Positions 1 to 8,441 of a stretch of DNA of 64,000 nt are shown here, one piece after another. A program made the position numbers and the translations under genes. The notes under the pieces are model-generated. The model was not told the origin of the DNA and did not search any database. It saw nothing but the letters and a program-made list of their open reading frames with translations. Positions within the stretch are counted from its first letter, which is position 1, and every line of letters begins with the position of its first letter. The DNA comes from CAWFSE01 sp963697565. GTDB lineage: Bacteria; Actinomycetota; Actinomycetes; CAVWCF01. The stretch lies in NCBI GenBank assembly GCA_963697565.1, contig CAVOOM010000008.1, forward strand, positions 558,001-622,000. The letters run 5' to 3'.

Positions 1-734
1 GGCGGGGCGCCGAGAACCTTCCGGCGACCGGCGGCTTCGTGGCCGTGGTCAACCACGTGAGCTACCTCGACCCGTTCGCCTACGCGCACTTCCTGCACGC
101 CCACCGGCGGTGGCCGAGGTTCCTGGGCAAGGAGGCGGTCTTCCGCGTCCCGATCGGAGGGCGGATCATCCGGGGGGCGGGGCAGATCCCGGTCTATCGC
201 GGCAAGCCGGATGCCGTCGACGCGCTGCGCGCCGCCATCGCCGCGGTGCGGGCAGGGGAGTGCGTCGTGGTCTACCCCGAGGGGACGCTGACCCGCGATC
301 CGGGGCTGTGGCCCATGCGCGGCAAGTCGGGGGCCGCCCGGATCTCCCTGGAGACCGGGTGCCCGATCATCCCGTGCGCCCAATGGGGGCCCAACCACGT
401 GATGGCTCCGTACGAGCGCAAGGCGAAGGTCTTTCCGCGGTCGGTCATGCACATCTGGGCCGGGCCGCCGGTCGAGCTGGACGACCTGCGCGGTCAGCCG
501 ATCACCAGGGAACTGCTGGACGAGGCCACCGGCCGGGTCATGGCCGACATCACCGGTCTGCTGGAGCGCATCCGGGGCGAGCAGGCGCCGCTTGAGCGCT
601 TTGACCCCGTCTCGGCCGGGCTGCCCGAGTACGGTGTGCCCCCCGCGATGACGGGCGGGCGGAACGATTCCGAGGACGCCGTTCCAGTGGACCAGCCCCG
701 CGGCGCCATCGATCAGCACAGGGAGCCAGCATGA
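1..734 (+). CDS. plsC: 1-acylglycerol-3-phosphate O-acyltransferase, 5' end outside window
   Basis: Membrane-associated acyltransferase that would acylate lysophosphatidic acid to phosphatidic acid. The frame is open from base 3, so the start lies left of the window. The catalytic HX4D block (NHVSYLD) is at about residue 16 of the visible part. It is followed by GKEAVFRVP, the substrate-binding block YPEGTLTRDPG and the IIPCAQWG block, in the order seen in PlsC-family enzymes. The C-terminal 40 residues are a Pro/Asp-rich tail with no recognised domain. The stop overlaps the next start (ATGA), coupling it to gpsA, another glycerol-3-phosphate enzyme, which supports a phospholipid role. Acyl specificity cannot be read from the sequence. 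Confidence 0.9.
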   Translation, partial: RGAENLPATGGFVAVVNHVSYLDPFAYAHFLHAHRRWPRFLGKEAVFRVPIGGRIIRGAGQIPVYRGKPDAVDALRAAIAAVRAGECVVVYPEGTLTRDPGLWPMRGKSGAARISLETGCPIIPCAQWGPNHVMAPYERKAKVFPRSVMHIWAGPPVELDDLRGQPITRELLDEATGRVMADITGLLERIRGEQAPLERFDPVSAGLPEYGVPPAMTGGRNDSEDAVPVDQPRGAIDQHREPA

Positions 735-1733
735 CGCGCGCAGCGGTGATGGGGAGCGGCTCCTGGGGGACCGCCTTCGGGATGGTCATGGCCGACGCCG
801 GCACCGAGGTCATGCTCTGGGGCATCGACGAAGAAGCGGTGGCGGCCATCAACCGCGACCACGAGAACCCGCGCTACCACCCGGGCGTACGTGCTGCCGG
901 ACCTGATCTCGGCGACCACCGATGCGGCCGAGGCGCTCCGCGGCGCCGATATCGTGGTGCTGGCCATCCCGTCGCAGGTGCTGCGCGAGAACCTCGCGCA
1001 CTGGGTCTCGATGATCGAGCCGCACGCGCTGCTGGTCTCGCTGATGAAGGGCATCGAGCTCGGCACCACCAAGCGGATGAGCGAGGTCATCGAGGAGGTC
1101 GCGGGGATCTCCCGGGATCGCATCGTGGTGGTGTCCGGCCCGAACCTCGCCCGCGAGATCGCCCAGCGTCAGCCTGCGGCGACGCTGATCGCGTGCGCCG
1201 ACGAGGGCAACGCCGCCATCGTCCAGCGTGCGTGCCTGTCGCCGTACTTCCGCCCGTACACCGGCACCGACGTCGTGGGCGCCGAGCTCGGCGGCTCGGT
1301 GAAGAACGTCATCGCGCTCGCCAATGGGATGGCCGCGGGGCTGGGGTTCGGGGAGAACGCCCAGGCGACGCTGATCACGCGCGGGCTGGCCGAGATGATG
1401 CGGCTCGGGATCGCGCTGGGCGCCGACCCGGCGACGGCCGCCGGCCTCGCTGGGGTCGGCGACCTGGTGGCCACCTGCACGTCGCCGCTGTCGCGCAATC
1501 GCACCTTCGGCGAGAACCTCGGCAAGGGCATGACGGTCGACGAGGTCATCGCGATCAGCAAGCAGACCTGCGAGGGCGTGAAGTCCTGCCAGTCGATCTA
1601 CGACCTGGCCTGCCAGCACGGCGTCGAGATGCCGATCACCGAGCAGGTCGTCCAGGTCGTGCACCACGGGCTCAGCCCGCGCGAGGTCCTGGGGGCGCTC
1701 ATGTCGCGGCCCTGGAAGTCCGAGCGCGCGTAG
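731..1733 (+). CDS. gpsA: NAD(P)H-dependent glycerol-3-phosphate dehydrogenase (one frame break near 885)
   Basis: Reduces dihydroxyacetone phosphate to sn-glycerol-3-phosphate for phospholipid synthesis. The Rossmann motif GSGSWGT lies at residues 8-14. After the break, the frame carries GPNLAREIA and the catalytic-lysine block GSVKNVIALANGMAAG, then the helical C-terminal domain. The first frame runs to about HPGV and the second resumes at VLPDLI. Removing one A at about 885 (GTACGTG to GTCGTG) gives HPGVVLPD, the usual family sequence, and an enzyme of about 333 residues, normal for GpsA. The gene overlaps plsC by ATGA. Because it sits in a core operon and is otherwise intact, I treat the break as a sequence error rather than decay. 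Confidence 0.9.
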
Positions 1734-1746
1734 GCCCGGGCGGACC

Positions 1747-2862
1747 TCAGCCCGCGGAGGACAGCGCCTCGTCGAGGTCGCGCCACAGGTCGTCGACGTC
1801 TTCGATGCCGACGGAGAGCCGCAGGAGGCTCTCGGGGACGTCGGCGGTCTCGGCCGGCCAGCGGCGCCGGCGCTCCAGCGAGGACTCCACGCCCCCCAGG
1901 CTCGTGGCGTGCACCCACAGCCGGGTGCCGGCGCACACCCGCTCGGCCAGGTCGGCATCGCCGGCGACCTCCACGGCCACCATGGACCCGTACGTCTGCA
2001 TCTGGCTCGCCGCCTGCGCGTGGCCAGGGTCGCCAGGCAGCCCGGGATAGCGGACCCGGCGCACGGCCGGGTGAGCGGCAAGGCGAGCCGCCAGCTCGGC
2101 GGCATTGGCGCACGCCCGCTCATGGCGCACCGCGAGGGTGCGGATCCCGCGCAGCGCCAGCCAGGCCTCCATCGGCCCGGGCACCGCTCCGAGCAGCGTG
2201 CGGCGGTCGGCCAGCCGGTCGAGCAGCCCGTGGTCGCGCACGATGACGGCGCCCAGCAGCAGATCGCTATGGCCGGACAGCTGCTTGGTCGCGCTGTGCA
2301 GCGAGACGTCCGCCCCGAGGTCCAGTGGCCGCTGGCCCAGCGGGGTGGCGAAGGTGTTGTCGACGACGGTCAGCGCGCCGACCTCGTGCGCGGCGGCGGC
2401 GGCCGCCCGCAGATCGCAGATGTCCATCAACGGGTTGGTGGGCGACTCCAGCCACAGCAGGTCGGCGCCGGCGACCGCGCCGGCGATCTCGTCGGCGTCG
2501 GCCATCGGGACCCACCGCACATGCAGCTTGCGCTCGACGACGCGCTGCTCCAGCAGCTCGCGGACGCCGGTGTAGGCGACGGCGGGCGCGACGACCACGG
2601 CGCCGGCGGGCAGCAGGTCGAGCACGCCGGCGGCCGCGGCGAGCCCGCTCGCGTACGCCAGCGCCTCGCCGTCCTCCAGCGCGCCGATCGCCGTCTCCAG
2701 CGCCGTCCAGGTGGGGTTGCCCGAGCGGGCGTAGCCCACCGCTCCTCCTGCGGCGTAGGTGGAGGCGAAGACGACCGGCGGGTTCAAGGGGTCGCCGGGC
2801 GGCAGGTCGCCGCGGCCGGCGGTGACGGCGCGGGTGGCGGGCGAGCGGAAGGAGTCGGACAC
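1747..2862 (-). CDS. Cys/Met metabolism PLP-dependent enzyme (cystathionine gamma-synthase/lyase family)
   Basis: A 371-residue PLP fold-type I enzyme of the transsulfuration family. Visible signatures are YARSGNPTW near residue 45, the substrate/PLP block WLESPTNPLMDI, VVDNTFATPLGQRP and the PLP-lysine block SATKQLSGHSD. The family includes cystathionine gamma-synthase, gamma-lyase and beta-lyase; sequence alone does not separate them here. It lies tail to tail with gpsA (13 bp gap) and is divergent from ddl (63 bp gap). Placement between gpsA and ddl recurs in related actinobacteria as far as I recall. No SAM or other riboswitch is visible in the short upstream gap. Confidence 0.85.
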   Translation of the reverse strand: MSDSFRSPATRAVTAGRGDLPPGDPLNPPVVFASTYAAGGAVGYARSGNPTWTALETAIGALEDGEALAYASGLAAAAGVLDLLPAGAVVVAPAVAYTGVRELLEQRVVERKLHVRWVPMADADEIAGAVAGADLLWLESPTNPLMDICDLRAAAAAAHEVGALTVVDNTFATPLGQRPLDLGADVSLHSATKQLSGHSDLLLGAVIVRDHGLLDRLADRRTLLGAVPGPMEAWLALRGIRTLAVRHERACANAAELAARLAAHPAVRRVRYPGLPGDPGHAQAASQMQTYGSMVAVEVAGDADLAERVCAGTRLWVHATSLGGVESSLERRRRWPAETADVPESLLRLSVGIEDVDDLWRDLDEALSSAG

Positions 2863-2925
2863 GCCCGCCAGTATCCGCGCCCACCGGGCACGAGACGCGT
2901 CGTACCCGCAGATAGGGTCGCGCCG

Positions 2926-4068
2926 ATGTCCGAGAACCCCGCGTCAGGCGCGACCCGTGGCGCCCGCCGCGTCCGGGTGGCCCTCGTGTTCGGCGGCCGC
3001 AGCAGCGAGCACGCCATCTCGTGCGTGAGCGCCGGTTCGGTCCTCAGCGCGATCGATCGGTCGCGCTACGACGTGCTCCCGATCGGCATCACGACCGAGG
3101 GCCGCTGGGTGCTGGCGCCCGACGACGCCGGCCGGCTCGCGATCGCGGCGGGGATCCTGCCGTCCGTGGACGCGCGCGGCCCGGCCGTGGTGCTCGCCGC
3201 GGATCCCACCGGGCACGGGCTGGCTGTCCAGGAGCCGGGCGCGGTGCCGCAGGTCCTCGGCGACGTCGACGTGGTGTTCCCGCTGCTGCATGGCCCGTAC
3301 GGCGAGGACGGCACGATCCAGGGGCTGCTCGAGCTGGCCGGGGTCCCGTACGTCGGCTCCGGCGTGCTCGCGTCGGCGCTGGCCATGGACAAGGCGGCCA
3401 TGAAGCACGCATTGGCCTCGGCTGGGCTGCCGGTCGGGCCCTGGGAGACGGTCACCGACCGGCAGTGGCGATCCGATCCCGAGGCGTCCCTGCGCCGGAT
3501 CGAGCAGCGGCTGGCCCTGCCGGTCTTCGTCAAGCCGGCGCGGGCCGGCTCGTCCGTCGGCATCAGCAAGGTCAAGAGCTGGGCCGACCTGCGGGAGGCC
3601 GTCGAGCAGGCGCGCGCGCACGATCCCAAGGTGGTCGTGGAGCAGGGCGTCGAGGGCCGGGAGATCGAGTGCGGCGTCCTGGCGGGCCCCGGAGGGGACC
3701 CCGAGGCCAGCGTGTGCGCCGAGATCCGGGTGGTCGGCGACCACGAGTTCTACGACTTCGCGGCCAAGTACCTCGACGACGTGACCGAGTTGGACGTGCC
3801 GGCCGAGGTCCCCGGCGGTGTCGCCGATGAGGTCCGGCGCCTGGCGTGCTTGGCCTTCGACGCGCTCGGTTGCGAGGGGTTCGCCCGCGTCGACTTCTTC
3901 CTGCGCCCGGACGGCTCGCTCGTGGTCAACGAGGTGAACACGATCCCGGGCTTCACCCCGGTGTCGATGTTCCCACGGATGTGGGCGGCCAGCGGGGTGG
4001 ACTACCCCGCCCTGGTCGACCGGCTGATCAGCGCCGCGCTGGCCCGCCGTCCGGGCCTGCTGCGCTAG
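2926..4068 (+). CDS. ddl: D-alanine--D-alanine ligase
   Basis: Cytoplasmic ATP-grasp ligase that makes the D-Ala-D-Ala end of the peptidoglycan precursor. At 380 residues it has the usual family length. The N-terminal FGGRSSEHAIS (about residue 22), HGPYGEDGTIQG (about residue 125), the ATP-grasp lysine region FVKPARAGSSVGISKV and the Mg-binding VNEVNTIPGFTP near the C terminus are all present. ATG 2926 is preferred because it begins the family N terminus; the frame is open far upstream only by chance. A possible -10 hexamer TAGGGT lies about 10 bases upstream. Downstream, the tetR gene is convergent. Confidence 0.95.
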   Translation: MSENPASGATRGARRVRVALVFGGRSSEHAISCVSAGSVLSAIDRSRYDVLPIGITTEGRWVLAPDDAGRLAIAAGILPSVDARGPAVVLAADPTGHGLAVQEPGAVPQVLGDVDVVFPLLHGPYGEDGTIQGLLELAGVPYVGSGVLASALAMDKAAMKHALASAGLPVGPWETVTDRQWRSDPEASLRRIEQRLALPVFVKPARAGSSVGISKVKSWADLREAVEQARAHDPKVVVEQGVEGREIECGVLAGPGGDPEASVCAEIRVVGDHEFYDFAAKYLDDVTELDVPAEVPGGVADEVRRLACLAFDALGCEGFARVDFFLRPDGSLVVNEVNTIPGFTPVSMFPRMWAASGVDYPALVDRLISAALARRPGLLR

Positions 4069-4095
4069 TCGGACAGACCGCGCTGAACGGCGCGC

Positions 4096-4680
4096 TCAGT
4101 CGCCCCTCGGCTCCAGCGCCGCCACGATGAACGCCTCGGCGGCCGCGGCCTCCGAGCGCGGGCTGCCGCCGGACTCGATGCGGCGCGCGGCCGCGTCGAG
4201 CACGCCCTGCGCGTACGCGGCATCGCGCGCCGGGTCCGCGGAGCCGAGCGCGGCCAGCGCGTCGACGAGTGGGGCCGTGAGCCGCTCGTGCATCGCCCCC
4301 AAGGCGGCTGAGCACTCCGGGGGCAGCTCGAGGTCGGAGAGCGCGCGGCCCAGCGCCCGGTCACCGGAGTCGGCGAGGCGCAGCACGGCCCGGACGTACG
4401 CGCGCAGCCGCAGCCGCGGGTCGCGCTGGGTGTCGACCGCGCTGTGGACCTCGGCCGTGACGCGGTCCAGGGAGTCCACGACGAGCTCGGCGAGGAGCGC
4501 GTCGGGGGAGGGGAAGTACTCGTACAGGCTGCTGCGCGCGAGCCCCGAGCGCGCCGACACCGCCGCGAACGTGACACCGCGCCCCCCGTGCTCCAGGGCG
4601 ACCTGGGCCGCCGCGTCGAGGACGGCCTGGCGCTGGCGGGCGCGGTGCTCGACGACGGTCGGGGCGCTGATCCGGGGCAC
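4096..4680 (-). CDS. TetR/AcrR-family transcriptional regulator
   Basis: A 194-residue repressor-type regulator. The N-terminal helix-turn-helix spans about residues 15-65 (QAVLDAAAQVALEHG, then SARSGLARSSLYEYFPS). The C-terminal ligand domain is diverged, as is usual. It is divergent from the FtsX-type permease/ATPase pair; the roughly 110-bp gap contains four inverted half-sites related to CGTCGG, so the likely targets are its own gene and the transporter. The ligand is unknown; a transported hydrophobic compound would be typical for this pairing. Confidence 0.9.
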   Translation of the reverse strand: MPRISAPTVVEHRARQRQAVLDAAAQVALEHGGRGVTFAAVSARSGLARSSLYEYFPSPDALLAELVVDSLDRVTAEVHSAVDTQRDPRLRLRAYVRAVLRLADSGDRALGRALSDLELPPECSAALGAMHERLTAPLVDALAALGSADPARDAAYAQGVLDAAARRIESGGSPRSEAAAAEAFIVAALEPRGD

Positions 4681-4716
4681 CGGTCCAATGTACGGGGCGA
4701 CCCCCAGTTAGGGAAT

Positions 4717-4752
4717 CGACGAAACGTCGGTAAGATGCCGACACAACGTCGG
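4717..4752. promoter_or_regulatory. Candidate TetR operator: four alternating inverted half-sites
   Basis: Between the divergent tetR and permease genes lie CGACG-AAA-CGTCG (4717-4729), then GTCGG (4726-4730), CCGAC (4738-4742) and GTCGG (4748-4752). Each neighbouring pair forms a perfect inverted repeat with a 3-, 7- or 5-base spacer. Three linked dyads in 36 bp of intergenic DNA fit a TetR-family operator that binds more than one dimer. That the adjacent TetR protein binds here is inference. Confidence 0.6.
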
Positions 4753-4793
4753 GAAGGTCCCCGGCTGCCGACATGCGAGGAAGGGACGCCACT

Positions 4794-5918
4794 GTGTGGT
4801 TTGCCTTGCGGGATCTGCGCTCGGCGCGGGTGCGCTATCTGCTCTTCACGGGGCTGGTGGCCCTGATGGGCGCGCTGGTGCTCATCCTCACCGGGCTGGG
4901 CCTGGGGCTGTCCAGCGCGAGCGTCTCAGGGGTCGAGCGGATCCCCGCGGACGCCTGGCTGTACCAGAAGGACGTGCGCACCTTCCTGGCGCGCAGCACG
5001 GTGACCGCCGAGCAGGTCGAGGCGGCCGCCGGCGTCGAAGGGGTGGCCTCGGCCGAGCCGATGGGGGCCTTCACGGTCTCGGTGCGCCGGGCCGCCGGGG
5101 CCCAGCCCGACGATGTGGCCCTGTTCGGCGCGGAGCCCGGGTCGACGATCCCGCCGGAGAGCGTCGATCTGTCCGTTCCCGGCGCCGCCTGGCTCGACGA
5201 GTCGCTGCGGGACAGCGGCATCTCCGTGGGGGACACCCTCACGGTCGAGCCCTCCCGCCAGCAGATCAGCGTCGCCGGGTTCGTCGACGCGGGGACGTAC
5301 TCGCATCTCCCGGTGGTCTACGTGCCCCTGGCGCTCTGGCAGCAGGTGAAGTACTCCACCCCCGACGGCAGCGCCCCCGCGCCCGCCTCGGCGGCCGGGC
5401 TGGCGAGCGCGGCGGTGCTCACGCTCGACGAGGGGGTGGACGCGGCGGCGATCTCCGACGCGGTCGCCGCAGCCGTTCCGGGCACCGAGGTCGTCGGGGA
5501 CCAGCAGGCCGTCGCGGCCACCCCCGGCTACAAAGAGGAGACCGGGACGGTCAACCTGATGGTGTTCTTCCTCTACGTCATCGCGATCCTCGTCATCGGG
5601 ACCTTCTTCTGGATCGCCACGGTGCAGCGCACCCACGAGGTGGCGGTGCTGCGCGCGATCGGGGCCTCGCGCGGGCGAATCGCCCGAGAGCACGCCTCGG
5701 AGGTCTCGGTCGTCTCCGCCGTCGGCCTCGTGCTGGCGGCCGCGGGCTCCCTGGCCCTGGCCACCCTGCTGCCCAAGGGCGTGCCGTTCGCCCTCGGCGC
5801 CTCCACCGTCGCCGCGACCACCCTCGTCCTGTTCGTCATGGCTCTGGGCTCCGGCCTCGTCTCGCTGCGCCGTCTCGTCCGCGTCGACCCGATGCTCGCC
5901 CTGGGGAGGAACCTGTGA
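4794..5918 (+). CDS. ABC transporter permease, FtsX/MacB type
   Basis: Integral membrane subunit of a type VII (MacB/LolCDE-like) ABC transporter. It has an N-terminal membrane segment (LLFTGLVALMGALVLILTG), a large extracytoplasmic domain of about 220 residues, then three C-terminal membrane segments (VFFLYVIAILVIGTFFWIA; VVSAVGLVLAAAGSLALA; LVLFVMALGSGLVSL) around the FtsX motif EVAVLRAIGASRGRI. GTG 4794 is chosen because GAGGAAGGG ends about 8 bases upstream; the alternative ATG 4773 has poorer spacing. It overlaps the ATPase gene by GTGA. Such transporters move hydrophobic molecules or use mechanotransmission; the substrate is not evident. Confidence 0.88.
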   Translation: MWFALRDLRSARVRYLLFTGLVALMGALVLILTGLGLGLSSASVSGVERIPADAWLYQKDVRTFLARSTVTAEQVEAAAGVEGVASAEPMGAFTVSVRRAAGAQPDDVALFGAEPGSTIPPESVDLSVPGAAWLDESLRDSGISVGDTLTVEPSRQQISVAGFVDAGTYSHLPVVYVPLALWQQVKYSTPDGSAPAPASAAGLASAAVLTLDEGVDAAAISDAVAAAVPGTEVVGDQQAVAATPGYKEETGTVNLMVFFLYVIAILVIGTFFWIATVQRTHEVAVLRAIGASRGRIAREHASEVSVVSAVGLVLAAAGSLALATLLPKGVPFALGASTVAATTLVLFVMALGSGLVSLRRLVRVDPMLALGRNL

Positions 5919-6652
5919 CCGTCGCCCTGCAGCTCGAAAACGTCGCCCACTCGTACGGAGACACCGACGCGCTGCTCGGGGTCGACCTGCAGGTGGCCGC
6001 GGGGGAGTTGATCGCGCTCGTGGGTCCGTCGGGGAGCGGCAAGTCGACGCTGCTCGCCATCGCCGGCGGCCTGCTGCGTCCCACCTCCGGGGTGGCCCGG
6101 GTGGCCGGGGAAGACCTCTACGCCCTCGGCGAGCGGGAGCGCATCGAGCACCGGCGCGAGCAGGTGGGGTACGTCTTCCAGGCCAGCAACCTGCTCGGCT
6201 CCCTCACCGCGGAGGAGAACGTGATGGCGCCCGAGGTGCTGCGCGGCCGCGACAAGCACGAGGCGCGCACGGAGGCGCGCGCCCTGCTGGCCGAGCTCGG
6301 ACTGCAGGGCAAGGAGCACCGCCGGGTGCACGAGTTGTCCGGGGGCGAGCGCCAGCGGGTCGGCATCGGCCGCGCCCTGATCGGGCGGCCGGCGGTGCTG
6401 CTGGCCGACGAGCCCACCGCGAACCTCGACGGCGAGCGGAGCCGGGCGGTGGTCGACCTGCTGCACGCCGAGGTCCGCGCGCGCTCGGTGGCGGCGGTGT
6501 TGGTCACCCACGACGAGCGGGTCCTCGACCTGGTCGACCGCGTGGTGCGCATCACCGATGGCCGGATCGAGCCGGAGGCGGCTCAGGGCGCGGGCGGGAG
6601 CGTGCCGATCGCCGGTGCGAGCTCGATGAGCGGGTCCACCTCAGGGGCGTAG
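5915..6652 (+). CDS. ABC transporter ATP-binding protein (LolD/MacB type)
   Basis: Nucleotide-binding subunit of the transporter encoded with the preceding permease; the start GTG overlaps the permease stop. Walker A GPSGSGKST is at about residue 37, the signature LSGGERQRVG at about 140 and Walker B VLLADEPT follows, with the switch histidine in VTHDE. The length of 245 residues is slightly long. The last 20 or so residues (Ala/Gly/Ser-rich) are not part of the fold and overlap the 3' end of the convergent DUF3515 gene by 70 bp, so the true stop may have been lost or shifted. Probable partner is only the adjacent permease. Confidence 0.9.
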   Translation: MTVALQLENVAHSYGDTDALLGVDLQVAAGELIALVGPSGSGKSTLLAIAGGLLRPTSGVARVAGEDLYALGERERIEHRREQVGYVFQASNLLGSLTAEENVMAPEVLRGRDKHEARTEARALLAELGLQGKEHRRVHELSGGERQRVGIGRALIGRPAVLLADEPTANLDGERSRAVVDLLHAEVRARSVAAVLVTHDERVLDLVDRVVRITDGRIEPEAAQGAGGSVPIAGASSMSGSTSGA

Positions 6653-7059
6653 GCGTCCGGGACGTCCACCTGGACGTACGCGAGCTGCCCGACGCTGGTG
6701 AAGCGGTAGCCGGCCGTGAGTGGCTCGGCGAACCAGTCGACACCCTCGACGGTGACCAGCGACGAGGTGGGGCCCAGCCCGGCCGGGGCGGGCACCCCGC
6801 AGGCGAGCGTGATCGCCGGGCTGCCCCAGGCGGCCGTGAGCGGGGACTCCGGCTCCGCGTCGACCTCGCGCTGGTCGAGGACGAGCGTGGGCAGCCGCGC
6901 GGTCATCTGGGCGCACGCTGAGGCGATCTCGGGGGACGGGTCCGGTGGGTCGACCGCAACCGTGACCGAGCAGGCGGCCAGCAGGGCTACCGCCGCGGCC
7001 GCCGATCCGACCGCCGCGGCCCGCCGGCCGCCCGCCGGTGCGTTCAGCCGACCGCTCAG
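6583..7059 (-). CDS. DUF3515 family putative lipoprotein, probable CTG start
   Basis: The safe part begins at ATG 6906 (107 residues) and matches the actinobacterial DUF3515 family of unknown function. Reading further upstream in the same frame gives a typical lipoprotein signal: an Arg-containing n-region, an Ala/Val/Leu core and the lipobox LLAAC, then CAQMTARL. No ATG, GTG or TTG exists upstream of the lipobox in this frame. The only initiator-like codon is CTG at 7059-7057, overlapping the upstream stop as CTGA, the same geometry as the ATGA/GTGA/TTGA overlaps elsewhere here. Either CTG is used or a base of the start codon is wrong. The 3' end overlaps the convergent ABC ATPase gene. Confidence 0.7.
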   Translation of the reverse strand: MSGRLNAPAGGRRAAAVGSAAAAVALLAACSVTVAVDPPDPSPEIASACAQMTARLPTLVLDQREVDAEPESPLTAAWGSPAITLACGVPAPAGLGPTSSLVTVEGVDWFAEPLTAGYRFTSVGQLAYVQVDVPDAYAPEVDPLIELAPAIGTLPPAP

Positions 7060-7289
7060 AGGTGGACGACCGGGCAGGTCAGCGTGCGCGTGATCCCGCC
7101 GACCGCCTGCACCTTGGCGACGACGAGCTTGCCGAGCTCGTCGACGCTGTTCGCCTCGGCCCTGACGATCACGTCGTACGGGCCGGTGACGTCCTCGGCC
7201 GTCGTCACCCCGGGGAGCTGGGCGATCTCGGCGGCGACGCCTGCGGCCTTGCCGACCTCAGTCTGGATGAGGATGTACGCCTGGACCAT
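7056..7289 (-). CDS. Stand-alone Lrp/AsnC ligand-binding (RAM) domain protein
   Basis: A 77-residue protein consisting only of the AsnC-type effector-binding beta-alpha-beta-beta-alpha-beta domain (MVQAYILIQTEVG, then VTGPYDVIVRAEA). The DNA-binding helix-turn-helix of full Lrp regulators is absent. Single-domain versions are common next to thiL in actinobacteria and are thought to form oligomers that sense small ligands or modulate other Lrp proteins; the function here is unproven. It precedes and is probably co-transcribed with the DUF3515 gene and is divergent from thiL. Confidence 0.88.
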   Translation of the reverse strand: MVQAYILIQTEVGKAAGVAAEIAQLPGVTTAEDVTGPYDVIVRAEANSVDELGKLVVAKVQAVGGITRTLTCPVVHL

Positions 7290-7347
7290 CTCGGACCCCC
7301 TTCGTGTGCGGTGAACAGTGGTGGGAATGGGAGGCTATCGCTTCTGA

Positions 7348-8358
7348 ATGGAGGCGGTCATGGGGACCCAGGAAGCGGGACGACGGGCCGGCGCCCCGGG
7401 CACATTGGCCGGGCACGGCGAGTTCGCGCTGATCGACGCCGTGGTGGCCCGGCTTGGCTCCGCGGGCTGGCCGGCGGACGTCGTTTTGGGGCCGGGCGAC
7501 GACGCCGCCGTGCTCGCGGCGCCCGACGGGCACGCGGTGGTCACCATTGATGTGCTCGTCGAGGGGGTGCACTTCCGCACCGACTGGTCGGGCGGCGCCG
7601 ATGTCGGCCGCAAGGCCGCGGCGGCCAGCCTGTCGGACGTCGCCGCGATGGGCGCCCGCACGACCGGGTTGGTGGTCGGACTGGTGGCGCCGCCGGAGCT
7701 CGAGGTCCAGTGGGCGCTGGACCTCGCCGACGGGCTGCGTGACGAGGCCGCCCGAGCCGGCGCCACGGTGGTCGGGGGAGACCTGACCCGTGGCAGGTCG
7801 CTTGTGGTGGCCGTGACGGCCCTGGGCGACCTCGGCGGGCGGGCGGCGCTTCGGCGGTCGGGCGCCCGGGCCGGCGATGTGGTGGCCGTGTGCGGGCGGC
7901 TCGGCTGGGCCGCGGCCGGGTTAGCCGTGCTCGGCCGGGGGTTCCGCTCGCCGCGGGCGCTCGTCGAGGCCTACCGCCACCCGGCGCCGGACTACTCCGC
8001 CGGCCCGCGGGCGGCCCGGGCCGGCGCCACCGCCCTGGTCGACGTCAGCGACGGGCTGCTCGCCGACCTCGGCCACGTGGCGCGGGCCAGCGGGGTTGTG
8101 GTCGATCTGGATCCGGCCGCCTTCGCCGGCGACACCGCCGACGGCCCGCTGGCCGACGCGGCGGCCGCGATGAACACCGATCCCCTGGCCTGGGTGCTCG
8201 GCGGTGGCGAGGACCACGCCCTGGCGGGCTGCTTCCCCCCGGGGGTGTCACTTCCCGACGGGTTCCGGGCGATCGGCCGGGTGGGGGCGGGGGATCCCCA
8301 GGTGCTGTGGGGCGGCGTGCCGTGGGCCGGATCGGCGGGTTGGGACCACTTCGGCTGA
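7348..8358 (+). CDS. thiL: Thiamine-monophosphate kinase
   Basis: Phosphorylates thiamine monophosphate to the active cofactor thiamine diphosphate. The 336-residue protein shows the PurM-like ATP-binding GPGDDAAVL (about residue 50), the metal-site region VDVLVEGVHF, the loop VDVSDGLLADLGH and GGGEDHALAG near the C terminus, all family landmarks. A second ATG at 7360 is possible; both lie before the conserved GEFALID segment. No TPP riboswitch is seen upstream. A strong bidirectional terminator lies between it and convergent rpmB. Confidence 0.93.
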   Translation: MEAVMGTQEAGRRAGAPGTLAGHGEFALIDAVVARLGSAGWPADVVLGPGDDAAVLAAPDGHAVVTIDVLVEGVHFRTDWSGGADVGRKAAAASLSDVAAMGARTTGLVVGLVAPPELEVQWALDLADGLRDEAARAGATVVGGDLTRGRSLVVAVTALGDLGGRAALRRSGARAGDVVAVCGRLGWAAAGLAVLGRGFRSPRALVEAYRHPAPDYSAGPRAARAGATALVDVSDGLLADLGHVARASGVVVDLDPAAFAGDTADGPLADAAAAMNTDPLAWVLGGGEDHALAGCFPPGVSLPDGFRAIGRVGAGDPQVLWGGVPWAGSAGWDHFG

Positions 8359-8394
8359 CCGGATCGCGGCGGCGGGGAGTCCGCGGGCAGCAGA

Positions 8395-8423
8395 AAGGCC
8401 GGCCCCGGAGGGGAACCGGCCTT
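8395..8423. terminator. Bidirectional terminator hairpin between thiL and rpmB
   Basis: AAGGCCGG (8395-8402) pairs perfectly with CCGGCCTT (8416-8423), and the loop itself contains a nested CCCC/GGGG pair. A-rich bases precede and TT follows, so it can serve both convergent genes. Confidence 0.75.
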
Positions 8424-8441
8424 CGGCGGGGGTGGCAGCGC

